Below, piece after piece: positions 1 through 5,946 of a stretch of DNA of 9,556 nt. Both the position numbers and the translations under genes were made by a program. How positions within the stretch are numbered: the first letter of the stretch is position 1; the number at the start of each line of letters is the position of its first letter. This DNA comes from Oscillospiraceae bacterium (GTDB taxonomy: Bacteria > Bacillota > Clostridia > Oscillospirales > UBA929), in NCBI GenBank assembly GCA_031271325.1, contig JAISVY010000066.1, positions 1-9,556 on the forward strand, written 5' to 3'. The notes below the pieces were generated by a model. It did no database searches. It was given only the letters and a program-made list of their open reading frames with translations, and was not told the DNA's origin.

Positions 1-615
1 TATGTATTTGCTGACGGCAGCACAGTACAGGTGTATGACATCTTTAACCCGTTGCCGGAGTTTATGCGGGCGGCAGACGCAATTTTCGTCGACCCGCCGT
101 GGAACAAAATCAATCTGAATACGTTTTACACAAAAGCAGAGACGCCGCCGGTCGCGGATTACGACGCGTTTTATCATCGGCTGTTTGAATGCATCGGCGA
201 AATAAAGCCGGCAGTGACCTACGTTGAGGTTGGGAAACAGTATCTCGCGGAATTCATCCTTGCGCTGAAAAAACTGTATAAACACGTGACATTCTACAAC
301 AGCAGTTATTACCACAAACGAGACAACCTCTGTTATGTGATACGCGGCTCCGGAAAAGCCAAAAAGCCAAACCTCGACTGCATGGACGAGGAGGACATCA
401 TCAAATGGATATGCGCCAACGAGGATTATACCTGCATCGGTGATCTGTGCATGGGGCGCGGTCTGGTCGGTCTTCACGCGCACATCAACGGGCGTCGGTT
501 CGTAGGGACGGAACTGAACCACAAGCGCCTGTCCGTGCTGCTGGAGCGAATAAACGAGTATGAACATATGAAAGGGGAAGAAAATCATGGAAATGAGAGC
601 GTTTGCCGTCGGTGA
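1..615 (+). CDS. DNA adenine methyltransferase, 3' part (5' end outside window)
   Basis: The frame is open from base 1, so the start lies upstream; the GTG at 31 is only the first possible internal start. The 204 visible residues contain DPPW at 31-34, the catalytic motif IV of N6-adenine/N4-cytosine methyltransferases. A motif-I-like DLCMGRG follows at 148-154 and GTELN at 169-173, giving an S-adenosylmethionine site placed after the catalytic motif (the beta-like order IV then I). The likely reaction is methyl transfer from S-adenosylmethionine to an adenine in DNA. No restriction endonuclease gene is visible, so an orphan phage- or ICE-type methylase is more likely than a restriction-modification pair; this is inference. 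Its end overlaps the next gene by 29 nt. The enzyme class is fairly sure, but the target sequence is unknown. Confidence 0.72.
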   Translation, partial: YVFADGSTVQVYDIFNPLPEFMRAADAIFVDPPWNKINLNTFYTKAETPPVADYDAFYHRLFECIGEIKPAVTYVEVGKQYLAEFILALKKLYKHVTFYNSSYYHKRDNLCYVIRGSGKAKKPNLDCMDEEDIIKWICANEDYTCIGDLCMGRGLVGLHAHINGRRFVGTELNHKRLSVLLERINEYEHMKGEENHGNESVCRR

Positions 616-1093
616 CGTCGTTATGCAGCCATCCGGCGAGGATGTCGTTGTTTTTGACATCGACAACGCGGGCGCGCTGCTGCTGATCAAGTACAACAGA
701 CCAAGAGCGAAGGAAAAATCCGACGTCAAATCCGGCGTGGCGCAGTTTAAGATCGCGAAACTCGACGGCATACTGTTTTTCCTATGCCGGTTCGGAACGG
801 GAAATTGGATGGACGCTCCGTATCACCCGGATTTTTCGCGCTACACGCTGCCGGTGCCGGGCGAAGGGGAAGGTCTGCTGCTCCATGTTATGCTGATCGA
901 CAGCTCGACCGGCGTACTGGCCGCGCAGAGAGCCATCGGGTTATCGACAGAGTTTTCCGCCGCGCTGCTGCAAACGGCGGCCGGCCTGCCGCCGAGCGGG
1001 GATGATTACATGCTGCGTATCAAGCGCATATATGCCGAGCGGAAGACAAATGATTTGCTGGTATTGGCGACAACGGGGTGTGTCAATGGGTAA
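587..1093 (+). CDS. Conserved-looking protein of unknown function, 168 aa
   Basis: I do not recognise this family. The ATG at 587 is preceded by a purine-rich AAAGGGGAAG (571-580), a good ribosome binding site about 8 nt away. The frame overlaps the methyltransferase gene by 29 nt and the next gene by 8 nt, typical of translationally coupled genes in compact mobile elements. The product appears soluble: no signal peptide or membrane segment is visible. It starts with a beta-rich stretch (FAVGDVVMQPSGEDVVVFDI), has an aromatic middle (GNWMDAPYHPDFSRY, about residues 75-89), and ends in a basic helix (MLRIKRIYAERK). The predicted mixed alpha/beta fold gives no function. Its position between a methylase and a ribbon-helix-helix protein suggests an accessory role in a phage or conjugative element. 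Confidence 0.6.
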   Translation: MEMRAFAVGDVVMQPSGEDVVVFDIDNAGALLLIKYNRPRAKEKSDVKSGVAQFKIAKLDGILFFLCRFGTGNWMDAPYHPDFSRYTLPVPGEGEGLLLHVMLIDSSTGVLAAQRAIGLSTEFSAALLQTAAGLPPSGDDYMLRIKRIYAERKTNDLLVLATTGCVNG

Positions 1094-1268
1094 TACGTCC
1101 AGCAAAGTAAAAAATCGCTACAATAGTAAGGTTTACGACAAGATAACAGTGCAACTGAAAAAAGACCTTGTCTGCCGGTTTGAGGAAAAGCTTGCGCAGG
1201 AGGGCGAAACCAAGGCGGGGTTTTTTCGGAAGGCGATACAGGCGTATTTGGGCGACCCGCCGGATTGA
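1086..1268 (+). CDS. Small ribbon-helix-helix (Arc/MetJ-like) DNA-binding protein, 60 aa
   Basis: I chose the ATG at 1086, which overlaps the previous stop by 8 nt and follows a G-rich CGGGGTG. Longer in-frame starts from 1002 lie entirely within the upstream gene and add an unlikely Cys/Trp-rich leader. Residues 19-28 (KITVQLKKDL) form a beta strand of alternating polar and hydrophobic residues. Two short helices follow (CRFEEKLAQEG and TKAGFFRKAIQAYLG), the strand-helix-helix layout of Arc-type dimers. Such proteins bind operator DNA as dimers through the strand. In mobile elements they often act as transcriptional repressors or antitoxins, but no toxin gene is adjacent here. The family call rests on pattern only. 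Confidence 0.62.
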   Translation: MGNTSSKVKNRYNSKVYDKITVQLKKDLVCRFEEKLAQEGETKAGFFRKAIQAYLGDPPD

Positions 1269-1347
1269 CCAGGGGGGGTTGTTTGCCCAAAGATCGCCGT
1301 TGAGATGAACTTAATTTATATCCAAAAATAACGAGATTCGTGATTAT

Positions 1348-1390
1348 TTCACAAAATGCCCCTTTATCGTAAAATGTATGATACATTTTA
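1348..1390 (+). promoter_or_regulatory. Promoter with embedded perfect 21-bp dyad upstream of the HTH gene
   Basis: TTCACA (1348-1353) and TAAAAT (1370-1375) are each one base from consensus and are spaced by 16 nt. The -10 lies inside a perfect palindrome: TAAAATGTAT (1370-1379), a central G at 1380, and ATACATTTTA (1381-1390). The dyad ends 4 nt before the AAGGAG ribosome binding site of the HTH gene. This is the classic layout of a dimeric repressor operator, so autoregulation by the adjacent HTH protein is the natural inference. A weaker dyad, AATAACGA-GAT-TCGTGATT (1327-1345, one mismatch), lies just upstream of the -35. Confidence 0.62.
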
Positions 1391-1408
1391 TTGAAAAGGA
1401 GCATCAGC

Positions 1409-1657
1409 ATGGCGATTCAGGTTTTACTCTCCTCGCGTCTTGGCGAAAAGCGCTGGACGCAAGCAGACCTCTCCCGCGCGACCGGCATCCGCCCCTCAAC
1501 CATCGGCGACCTCTTCAACGAACTGACAGAAAGGGTCAGTCTTGATCACCTCGACCTTATCTGCGAGGCGCTGGACTGTGAGGTCAGCGACATCCTGAAG
1601 CGGTCAAAAAACATACTCCCGCGCACGGGATTAAAGAGCGGGCTGCCGCGTACATAA
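1409..1657 (+). CDS. XRE-family HTH regulator (YozG-like), 82 aa
   Basis: The ATG at 1409 has AAAAGGAG at 1394-1401, about 7 nt upstream. The TTG at 1391 would put that ribosome binding site inside the coding region, so I rejected it. Residues 2-66 are a five-helix lambda-repressor-like domain: LGEKRWTQADLSRATGIRPS covers helices 1-2 and the turn, then recognition helix STIGDLFNE, then the VSLDHLDLICEALDCEVSDIL tail typical of small Cro/CI-type proteins. The C-terminal 15 residues are basic and look disordered. It probably acts as a dimeric repressor on the palindrome overlapping its own -10. It ends shortly before an intrinsic terminator, so it is probably monocistronic. Confidence 0.82.
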   Translation: MAIQVLLSSRLGEKRWTQADLSRATGIRPSTIGDLFNELTERVSLDHLDLICEALDCEVSDILKRSKNILPRTGLKSGLPRT

Positions 1658-1673
1658 GCGCCCACGGGGTAAC

Positions 1674-1717
1674 GGGGGAAGCTACGGTTTTTGACCGCTG
1701 CTTCCCCCTCTGTTTTT
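1674..1717 (+). terminator. Intrinsic terminator of the HTH gene
   Basis: The outer stem GGGGGAAGC (1674-1682) pairs perfectly with GCTTCCCCC (1700-1708). An inner stem CGGT/ACCG closes a TTTTG loop. TCTGTTTTT (1709-1717) follows immediately as the U-tract. It lies 17 nt after the stop of the HTH gene. Confidence 0.88.
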
Positions 1718-1974
1718 GCCCGGATGAATAGGTCGTACATCCCGCGTACATCCCGAAGAAAAAAATATAAAAGAAAATAAATGGTTTTACGAAAGAAACA
1801 GAAAGCCGAATTTCCCATAGTTTTGAGACATTGTTGCGCTGAGTTGGTTTCTTATAAGTACACGCAACAATCTCATAGAGATTTACTCGTTCCTTCAGAA
1901 TTGGGCAATCCGCTGAAAACTTTAGATTTTTCAATAGGTTCAGCAACAGGTTCATTTGACGTGAGAACCTATCC
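1718..1974. other. AT-rich intergenic stretch, no convincing gene
   Basis: This stretch is markedly more AT-rich than its surroundings, notably at 1756-1784. It holds a tandem 11-bp repeat (separate entry). It also holds an imperfect inverted repeat, TGAGACATTGTTGCG (1824-1838) against CGCAACAATCTCA (1863-1875), and an 8-bp inverted repeat, ATAGGTTC (1934-1941) / GAACCTAT (1965-1972), just ahead of the tRNA promoter. A 65-codon frame at 1781-1978 has no ribosome binding site and no recognisable domain. The stretch may be the eroded boundary of the accessory segment, which is inference. Confidence 0.45.
1734..1755. repeat. Tandem duplicate of an 11-bp unit
   Basis: CGTACATCCCG occurs twice head to tail (1734-1744 and 1745-1755). 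A third partial match, CCGCGTACAT, lies at 1646-1655 across the stop of the HTH gene. The terminator therefore sits between copies. Function is unknown; an eroded iteron or recombination site is possible. Confidence 0.5.
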
Positions 1975-2003
1975 TTGACAATGAGAGGAATCAATGGTAT
2001 AAT
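1975..2003 (+). promoter_or_regulatory. Consensus sigma-A-type promoter of the tRNA gene
   Basis: TTGACA (1975-1980) and TATAAT (1998-2003) match consensus exactly with a 17-nt spacer. Transcription would start around 2010, about a dozen bases before the mature tRNA 5' end. Confidence 0.9.
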
Positions 2004-2021
2004 GTATCCAGCGAGTTACCC

Positions 2022-2097
2022 GGAGGCATAGCTCAGCTGGTAGAGCACATGCTCCACACGCATGGGGTCACAGGTTCGAGCCCTGTTGTCTCCACCA
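2022..2097 (+). tRNA. tRNA-Val (anticodon CAC) with C33
   Basis: The cloverleaf is complete. The acceptor GGAGGCA (2022-2028) pairs with TGTCTCC (2087-2093) with one G-U. The D-arm is GCTC/GAGC with GG in the loop. The anticodon stem CATGC/GCATG is perfect, and the T-arm ACAGG/CCTGT carries TTCGAGC. The discriminator is A, and CCA is encoded. The seven-base anticodon loop is TCCACAC, placing CAC at 34-36, which reads GUG. A35, C36 and A73 agree with valine identity. Position 33, nearly always U, is C here. The gene has its own consensus promoter and no other tRNA adjacent. Confidence 0.93.
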
Positions 2098-2103
2098 CGG
2101 GAC

Positions 2104-2136
2104 GAATCCCTAGAACTGTAATGGTTCTAGGGATTC
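2104..2136. terminator. Perfect 13-bp hairpin between convergent tRNA and phoR
   Basis: GAATCCCTAGAAC (2104-2116) and GTTCTAGGGATTC (2124-2136) pair fully around the loop TGTAATG. It starts 7 nt after the tRNA CCA and lies 41 nt past the phoR stop on the other strand. Neither strand has a clear U-tract after it, so it may work as a weak bidirectional terminator or a 3'-end stabiliser or processing signal. Confidence 0.55.
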
Positions 2137-2176
2137 CTGCTTATTACGCCTTTGGAGAAAAATCACCGCGCCGGAA

Positions 2177-3832
2177 TCACCCCGGTATCCGGCAGACCAC
2201 CGTTGTGCCGACGCCTAAGGCGCTCTCCAGCTCCACCCGGCCGCCGTGGTACTCGGCGATATGCTTCACGATCGACAGCCCGAGCCCCGTGCCCCCGGTT
2301 TTCTTCGAGCGGGACGGGTCTACCCGGTAAAACCGCTCGAACACACGGCTTCGGTCTTCGGCGGGGATCCCGATCCCCGTGTCGGACACCGCGATTTTGC
2401 AAAGCCCGTTTTCGCGCGACAGCGTGACCGAGACACCGCCGCCCTCTTTGTTGTACTTCACGCCGTTGCCGATCAGGTTGGTCAGCAGCTCGCCGATCAT
2501 CCGCCTGTTCGCCGACATGGCAAAGCGCTCCCCCGAGAGGGTTACCGTAACGCCCTTGGCGTTGTCCCGCAGCACGTCCGCCACCGATTCGGCCAGCCCG
2601 TACAGGTCAAAAGTTTCCCTCTCCGCAACGCCGCGCCCTTCGTCCAGCTCGGAGAGCTTGATGATGTCGTCGATCATATTGATCAGCCGGCTTGCCTGAT
2701 CGGAGATCCTCGCGGCGAACGCCCGGATGTCCGCGTCTTTCGCGATGCCCGTCTCAATCATCTCGGAGAGCGCGGAGATGCTGGTCAGCGGTGTTTTCAG
2801 CTCATGCGAAACGTTCGCGGAAAACTCGCGCCGCTGTCTCTCGGCTTCATACCGCTCGGTCATGTCGATGAACAGGATGACCGCTCCCAGTTCGCCGCCG
2901 CTGACCGGGCTGAACACCACGCCGTAGGTCTTGCCGCCGCGTTCAAAGAGGATTTCCGCGTTCTCGCCGGAGAGGCAGCGTTTCACGCCCTGCTGGAACT
3001 CGATGTCGCGGCAGATGTGCAGGATCTTCTCCGCGTCTCCGAAGAGATCGGAAACCGTCTTGTTGGCGGTCAGCACAGTCCCGCTTTTATCGAGCAGGAT
3101 CAGCCCTTCCCGCATATTTTCGGTGATCGTCTCAATGGTATCGGCGCGGTCTTTCAGCGCGGCGATCGTCCCGGCGATCTCCCGGCGCTGCTCTTTGATT
3201 TTTCCCGTATACGGCAGAAGCTCTTCGTATATCTCCGCGCTCTCCGCCTCAAAACCGATCTCGCTGAGCGGCTTGACGATGTTGCGCGTCAGTCTGCGGG
3301 CGAGAATATACGCCAGAAACAGCACCAAAAAGGTAACGAGCAGCACGGTGGGCAGCGAGGCGGTAAACACCCCCGCCATGCTCCGTATCGGCTTGGACAG
3401 GCGCAGAGCCGTCCCGTTGTCCAGCAGTACGGCGCGGTAAAACATCTCGTCGGAAAGCGTACCGGAGCGGCGGATCGCTTCGCCTTCCCCGGTTCGGAAG
3501 GCGTCGATAACCTCCGCCCTGTCTCCGTGGTTTTCCATGCTGTCCGCGTCCACCCGGTTGTCCAGCAGCACCGTGCCGTCCGCGCCGACGATCGTGACGC
3601 GGAGGGCGCCGGAAACGGTATAGTCGGTGACCTCTCCCTCGACGCCGCGGTTCAAGAGTTCCGCGATCAGGCTTGCGCCCTCCCGGACGGAGTCCATTTC
3701 ACGGTTTTTTGAAACGGTATAAAAAAACCAGCTCAACAGCGCCGACAGCAGCAGGACGGCGGGCAGAAGGAGGCAGAGAAAGTTGATATATATCCGTTTT
3801 TGTAAGCTATTCCTCAAATTTATACCCCACAT
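2177..3832 (-). CDS. phoR: Phosphate sensor histidine kinase PhoR, 551 aa
   Basis: This is the membrane sensor kinase that phosphorylates PhoB when phosphate transport is low. Membrane segments lie at about 16-38 and 159-178 and enclose an extracytoplasmic sensor region of about 120 residues. A short HAMP-like segment (IVKPLSEI) follows, then a PAS domain (about 229-326). The HisKA domain has the H-box FSANVSHELKTPLTSI with His343 as the phosphorylation site. The HATPase domain has the N-box NLIGNGVKYN (452-461), DTGIGIP (484-490), RVFERFYRVD, and GTGLGLS (514-520). The domain order and size match PhoR/PhoP-partner kinases of Gram-positive bacteria. The start at 3832 overlaps phoB by 26 nt and has only a weak ribosome binding site, so translational coupling is likely and a slightly later start is possible. 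It is the last gene of the operon. Confidence 0.93.
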   Translation of the reverse strand: MWGINLRNSLQKRIYINFLCLLLPAVLLLSALLSWFFYTVSKNREMDSVREGASLIAELLNRGVEGEVTDYTVSGALRVTIVGADGTVLLDNRVDADSMENHGDRAEVIDAFRTGEGEAIRRSGTLSDEMFYRAVLLDNGTALRLSKPIRSMAGVFTASLPTVLLVTFLVLFLAYILARRLTRNIVKPLSEIGFEAESAEIYEELLPYTGKIKEQRREIAGTIAALKDRADTIETITENMREGLILLDKSGTVLTANKTVSDLFGDAEKILHICRDIEFQQGVKRCLSGENAEILFERGGKTYGVVFSPVSGGELGAVILFIDMTERYEAERQRREFSANVSHELKTPLTSISALSEMIETGIAKDADIRAFAARISDQASRLINMIDDIIKLSELDEGRGVAERETFDLYGLAESVADVLRDNAKGVTVTLSGERFAMSANRRMIGELLTNLIGNGVKYNKEGGGVSVTLSRENGLCKIAVSDTGIGIPAEDRSRVFERFYRVDPSRSKKTGGTGLGLSIVKHIAEYHGGRVELESALGVGTTVVCRIPG

Positions 3833-4472
3833 TGCGCACCGTTTGGATATGTGTCCCGGCTGTGCGGAGCTTGACGCGCAGGGAACGGATATGCATATCC
3901 AGCGTACGGCTTTCCCCCTCGAAGTCGTAGCCCCAGACGACTTCCATCAGTCTGTCGCGGCTCAGCACAAGCCCCGCGTTCAGCAGCAGGTAATGCAACA
4001 GCTCATACTCTTTGAAGGTCAGCGCTATCTTTTCGCCGTTCACGCGCACCTCGCGCCGGGCAGTGTCCAGCGTCAAGCCGTCTGCCTTGAGCCGGCTTTT
4101 GCGGTCTGTGCCGCTCCTGCGCAGCAGGGCGTTGACGCGCGAAATCAGCTCCATCACGCCGAAGGGCTTTGCCACATAGTCGTCCGCGCCCATGTCAAGC
4201 CCTTTTACCTTGTCGTATTCGCCGTCCTTCGCCGTCAGCATGATCACGGGCAGCGGCTTCGTCTCCGGCGAGGCGCGGAGGCGTTTCAGGATCGAGAACC
4301 CGTCCTCCCCCGGCAGCATGATGTCGAGCAGGAGAATGTCCGCCCTGTCCTCCGCCGCCCAATACTCCGCGCCGCATTCAAACCCCCGCGCCTCAAATCC
4401 GGCCGATTGCAGCGCATAGATGACAATCTGACGGATGTTTTCGTCGTCTTCCACAATGAAAACCTTCGGCAC
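3807..4472 (-). CDS. phoB: Phosphate response regulator PhoB/PhoP, 221 aa
   Basis: I chose the GTG at 4472 because GGGGAG lies 8 nt upstream, overlapping the end of phoU, and it gives the normal N-terminus MPKVFIVEDD. Longer starts to 4520 run inside phoU. The receiver domain (1-118) has the acidic pair D9/D10, phosphoacceptor D50, T80 and K102. The C-terminal winged-helix domain of the OmpR type (about 125-221) shows LTFKEYELLHYLLLNAG, the recognition helix RTLDMHIRSLRVKLR (189-203), and TVRNVGYKFE. Phosphorylated by PhoR, it should bind Pho boxes such as the one upstream of pstS. It is 5 nt downstream of phoU. Confidence 0.94.
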   Translation of the reverse strand: MPKVFIVEDDENIRQIVIYALQSAGFEARGFECGAEYWAAEDRADILLLDIMLPGEDGFSILKRLRASPETKPLPVIMLTAKDGEYDKVKGLDMGADDYVAKPFGVMELISRVNALLRRSGTDRKSRLKADGLTLDTARREVRVNGEKIALTFKEYELLHYLLLNAGLVLSRDRLMEVVWGYDFEGESRTLDMHIRSLRVKLRTAGTHIQTVRNVGYKFEE

Positions 4473-4477
4473 ATTGG

Positions 4478-5125
4478 TCACTCCCCGTCGTGTTTTCCGG
4501 TGATGGAGAACACCACCCATTCCGCGATGTTGACCGCGTGGTCTCCGATGCGCTCAAAGTATTTCGCGATCATCATCAGGTCTACGGCCTGTTCCCCGTC
4601 GGTGCTGCCGTCCCGGATATGCTGTATCCAGCCGTTCCGTTCGGCGTCGAACAGTTCGTCAACCTTGTCGTCCGAATCAATGACCTTCCGCGCGAGCGCC
4701 AAATCCTTCTTGACAAAGGCGTCGATGCTGTCGGTCACCATCTTCGCCGTCGCTTCCGCCATCTGCGGGATATACTCCAGCTTCATGGCGTACGGCGTTC
4801 CGGCCAGAAACATCGTGATCTCCGAAATATCGGCCGCCTGATCTCCGATACGCTCCATATCGGTAATCATCTTCAACGCCGCCGAAATCAGGCGCAGGTC
4901 GCGCGCCACCGGCTGCTGCCGGAGCAGCAGTTTGAGGCAGAGCGTCTCGATATCCTGCTCCTTTTGGTCAACCTCGCCGTCGAACGCCACGGCCTTTTGC
5001 GCGAGTTCGGTATCCTGCCGCACCAGCGCTTCGACCGCCAGCCTGATCGCCTTTTCGATCATCGCGCCCATTTCGATCAGCATGTCGTTCAGGCGCGCCA
5101 GCTGCTGGTCAAACCTATTCCGCAT
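4478..5125 (-). CDS. phoU: Phosphate signalling adaptor PhoU, 215 aa
   Basis: PhoU links the state of the Pst transporter to PhoR and holds the kinase in check when phosphate is sufficient. The protein is all-helical, of standard PhoU length, and has the duplicated three-helix bundle with the metal-binding signature ERIGD in each half (91-95 and 191-195). I chose the ATG at 5125 (MRNRFDQQL) with AAAGGA 9 nt upstream; a TTG at 5152 would add nine atypical residues and lacks a ribosome binding site. It lies 32 nt after pstB and 5 nt before phoB. That gap contains a promoter-like sequence described separately. Confidence 0.94.
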   Translation of the reverse strand: MRNRFDQQLARLNDMLIEMGAMIEKAIRLAVEALVRQDTELAQKAVAFDGEVDQKEQDIETLCLKLLLRQQPVARDLRLISAALKMITDMERIGDQAADISEITMFLAGTPYAMKLEYIPQMAEATAKMVTDSIDAFVKKDLALARKVIDSDDKVDELFDAERNGWIQHIRDGSTDGEQAVDLMMIAKYFERIGDHAVNIAEWVVFSITGKHDGE

Positions 5126-5152
5126 TGTATCCAATCCTTTCCGTTCTGTCAA
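5124..5152 (-). promoter_or_regulatory. Candidate internal promoter overlapping the phoU start
   Basis: On the minus strand TTGACA (5152-5147) and TACAAT (5129-5124) are separated by exactly 17 nt. The -10 overlaps the ATG of phoU, so a transcript from here would begin near codon 3 of phoU and could deliver phoB-phoR without pst expression. The ATG and AAAGGA are also explained by translation, so part of the match may be chance. Confidence 0.45.
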
Positions 5153-5157
5153 GAGGG

Positions 5158-5907
5158 TTACCCGAACCGCCCGGTGATGTAGTCCTCTGTGCGCTTATCT
5201 TTCGGGAGCGAGAAGACCTTTTCGGTTTCGCCGCATTCCACCAGTTCCCCCAGCAGGAAAAACGCCGTCTTATCCGATATGCGCGTCGCCTGCTGCATGT
5301 TGTGCGTCACGATCACGACCGTGTAGTCCCGTTTCAGCTCGGTGACCAGATCCTCTATCTTCGAGGTGGAGATCGGGTCGAGGGCGCTGGTCGGTTCGTC
5401 CATCAGCAGCACCTCCGGCGACACCGCCAGCGCGCGGGCGATGCACAGGCGTTGCTGCTGACCGCCGGACAGACCGAGCGCGTTTTTCGCGATCCGGTCT
5501 TTGACCTCATCCCAGATCGCGGCGTCCCGCAGGGCTTTTTCCACGATCCCGTCCAGCTCGCCCTTGCGCTTGACCCCGTGCGTACGCGGTCCGAACGCCA
5601 CGTTGTCGTAGACGCTCATCGGAAAAGGGTTGGGTTTTTGAAACACCATTCCCACACGCTTGCGCAGCAGATTTACGTTGATGTTACCGTAAATATCCTC
5701 CCCGTCGAGCAGAATATCCCCCGTAAGCCTGCACCCTTCAATCAGGTCGTTCATACGGTTCAGCGACTTGATCAGGGTGGACTTGCCGCAGCCGGACGGT
5801 CCGATAAACGCGGTGATCTCGTTCGCCTCAATATCCAGGTTCACCGACTTCAACGCCTGAAAATCACGGTACCACAGATCGACGCTGCGAATGACATATT
5901 TTTTCAT
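5158..5907 (-). CDS. pstB: Phosphate ABC transporter ATP-binding protein PstB, 249 aa
   Basis: This ATPase powers phosphate import through PstC-PstA at the inner face of the membrane. All ABC motifs are present: Walker A GPSGCGKST (36-44), Q-loop Q90 in VFQKPNPFPMSVYDNVAFG (a PstB hallmark), signature LSGGQQQR (146-153), Walker B VLLMDEPTSALDP (166-178), and switch His202 in THNM. Length and the C-terminal TEDYITGRFG match the family. The ATG at 5907 follows GAGGTGA at close spacing. It lies 39 nt after pstA. Confidence 0.97.
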   Translation of the reverse strand: MKKYVIRSVDLWYRDFQALKSVNLDIEANEITAFIGPSGCGKSTLIKSLNRMNDLIEGCRLTGDILLDGEDIYGNINVNLLRKRVGMVFQKPNPFPMSVYDNVAFGPRTHGVKRKGELDGIVEKALRDAAIWDEVKDRIAKNALGLSGGQQQRLCIARALAVSPEVLLMDEPTSALDPISTSKIEDLVTELKRDYTVVIVTHNMQQATRISDKTAFFLLGELVECGETEKVFSLPKDKRTEDYITGRFG

Positions 5908-5946
5908 GACTCACCTCGGTTATGTACTGCTTGACGGGTATAACGC

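Noticed and set aside
1002..1268. Longer version of the ribbon-helix-helix protein
   Set aside because: The extra N-terminal 28 residues are the out-of-frame reading of the upstream gene; the ATG at 1086 fits the coupling overlap better.
1006..1410. 134-codon minus-strand frame
   Set aside because: It lies opposite the ribbon-helix-helix gene and the HTH promoter, and it has no domain or plausible start site.
1781..1978. 65-codon frame in the AT-rich spacer
   Set aside because: It lacks a ribosome binding site and any recognisable motif, and it ends within the tRNA promoter -35.
1584..1994. 136-codon minus-strand frame with a hydrophobic stretch
   Set aside because: It has a TTG start without a ribosome binding site, it crosses the terminator and the 3' end of the HTH gene, and the hydrophobic run comes from A-rich DNA.
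2022..2097. tRNA gene as integration site of the accessory segment
   Set aside because: The accessory genes lie on the 5' side of the tRNA, and no copy of the tRNA 3' end is seen upstream, contrary to the usual attachment pattern.
2246..3712. Long plus-strand open frame of 488 codons opposite phoR
   Set aside because: It is the antisense shadow of the well-defined PhoR coding sequence; its translation is Arg/His/Gln-rich with no domain.
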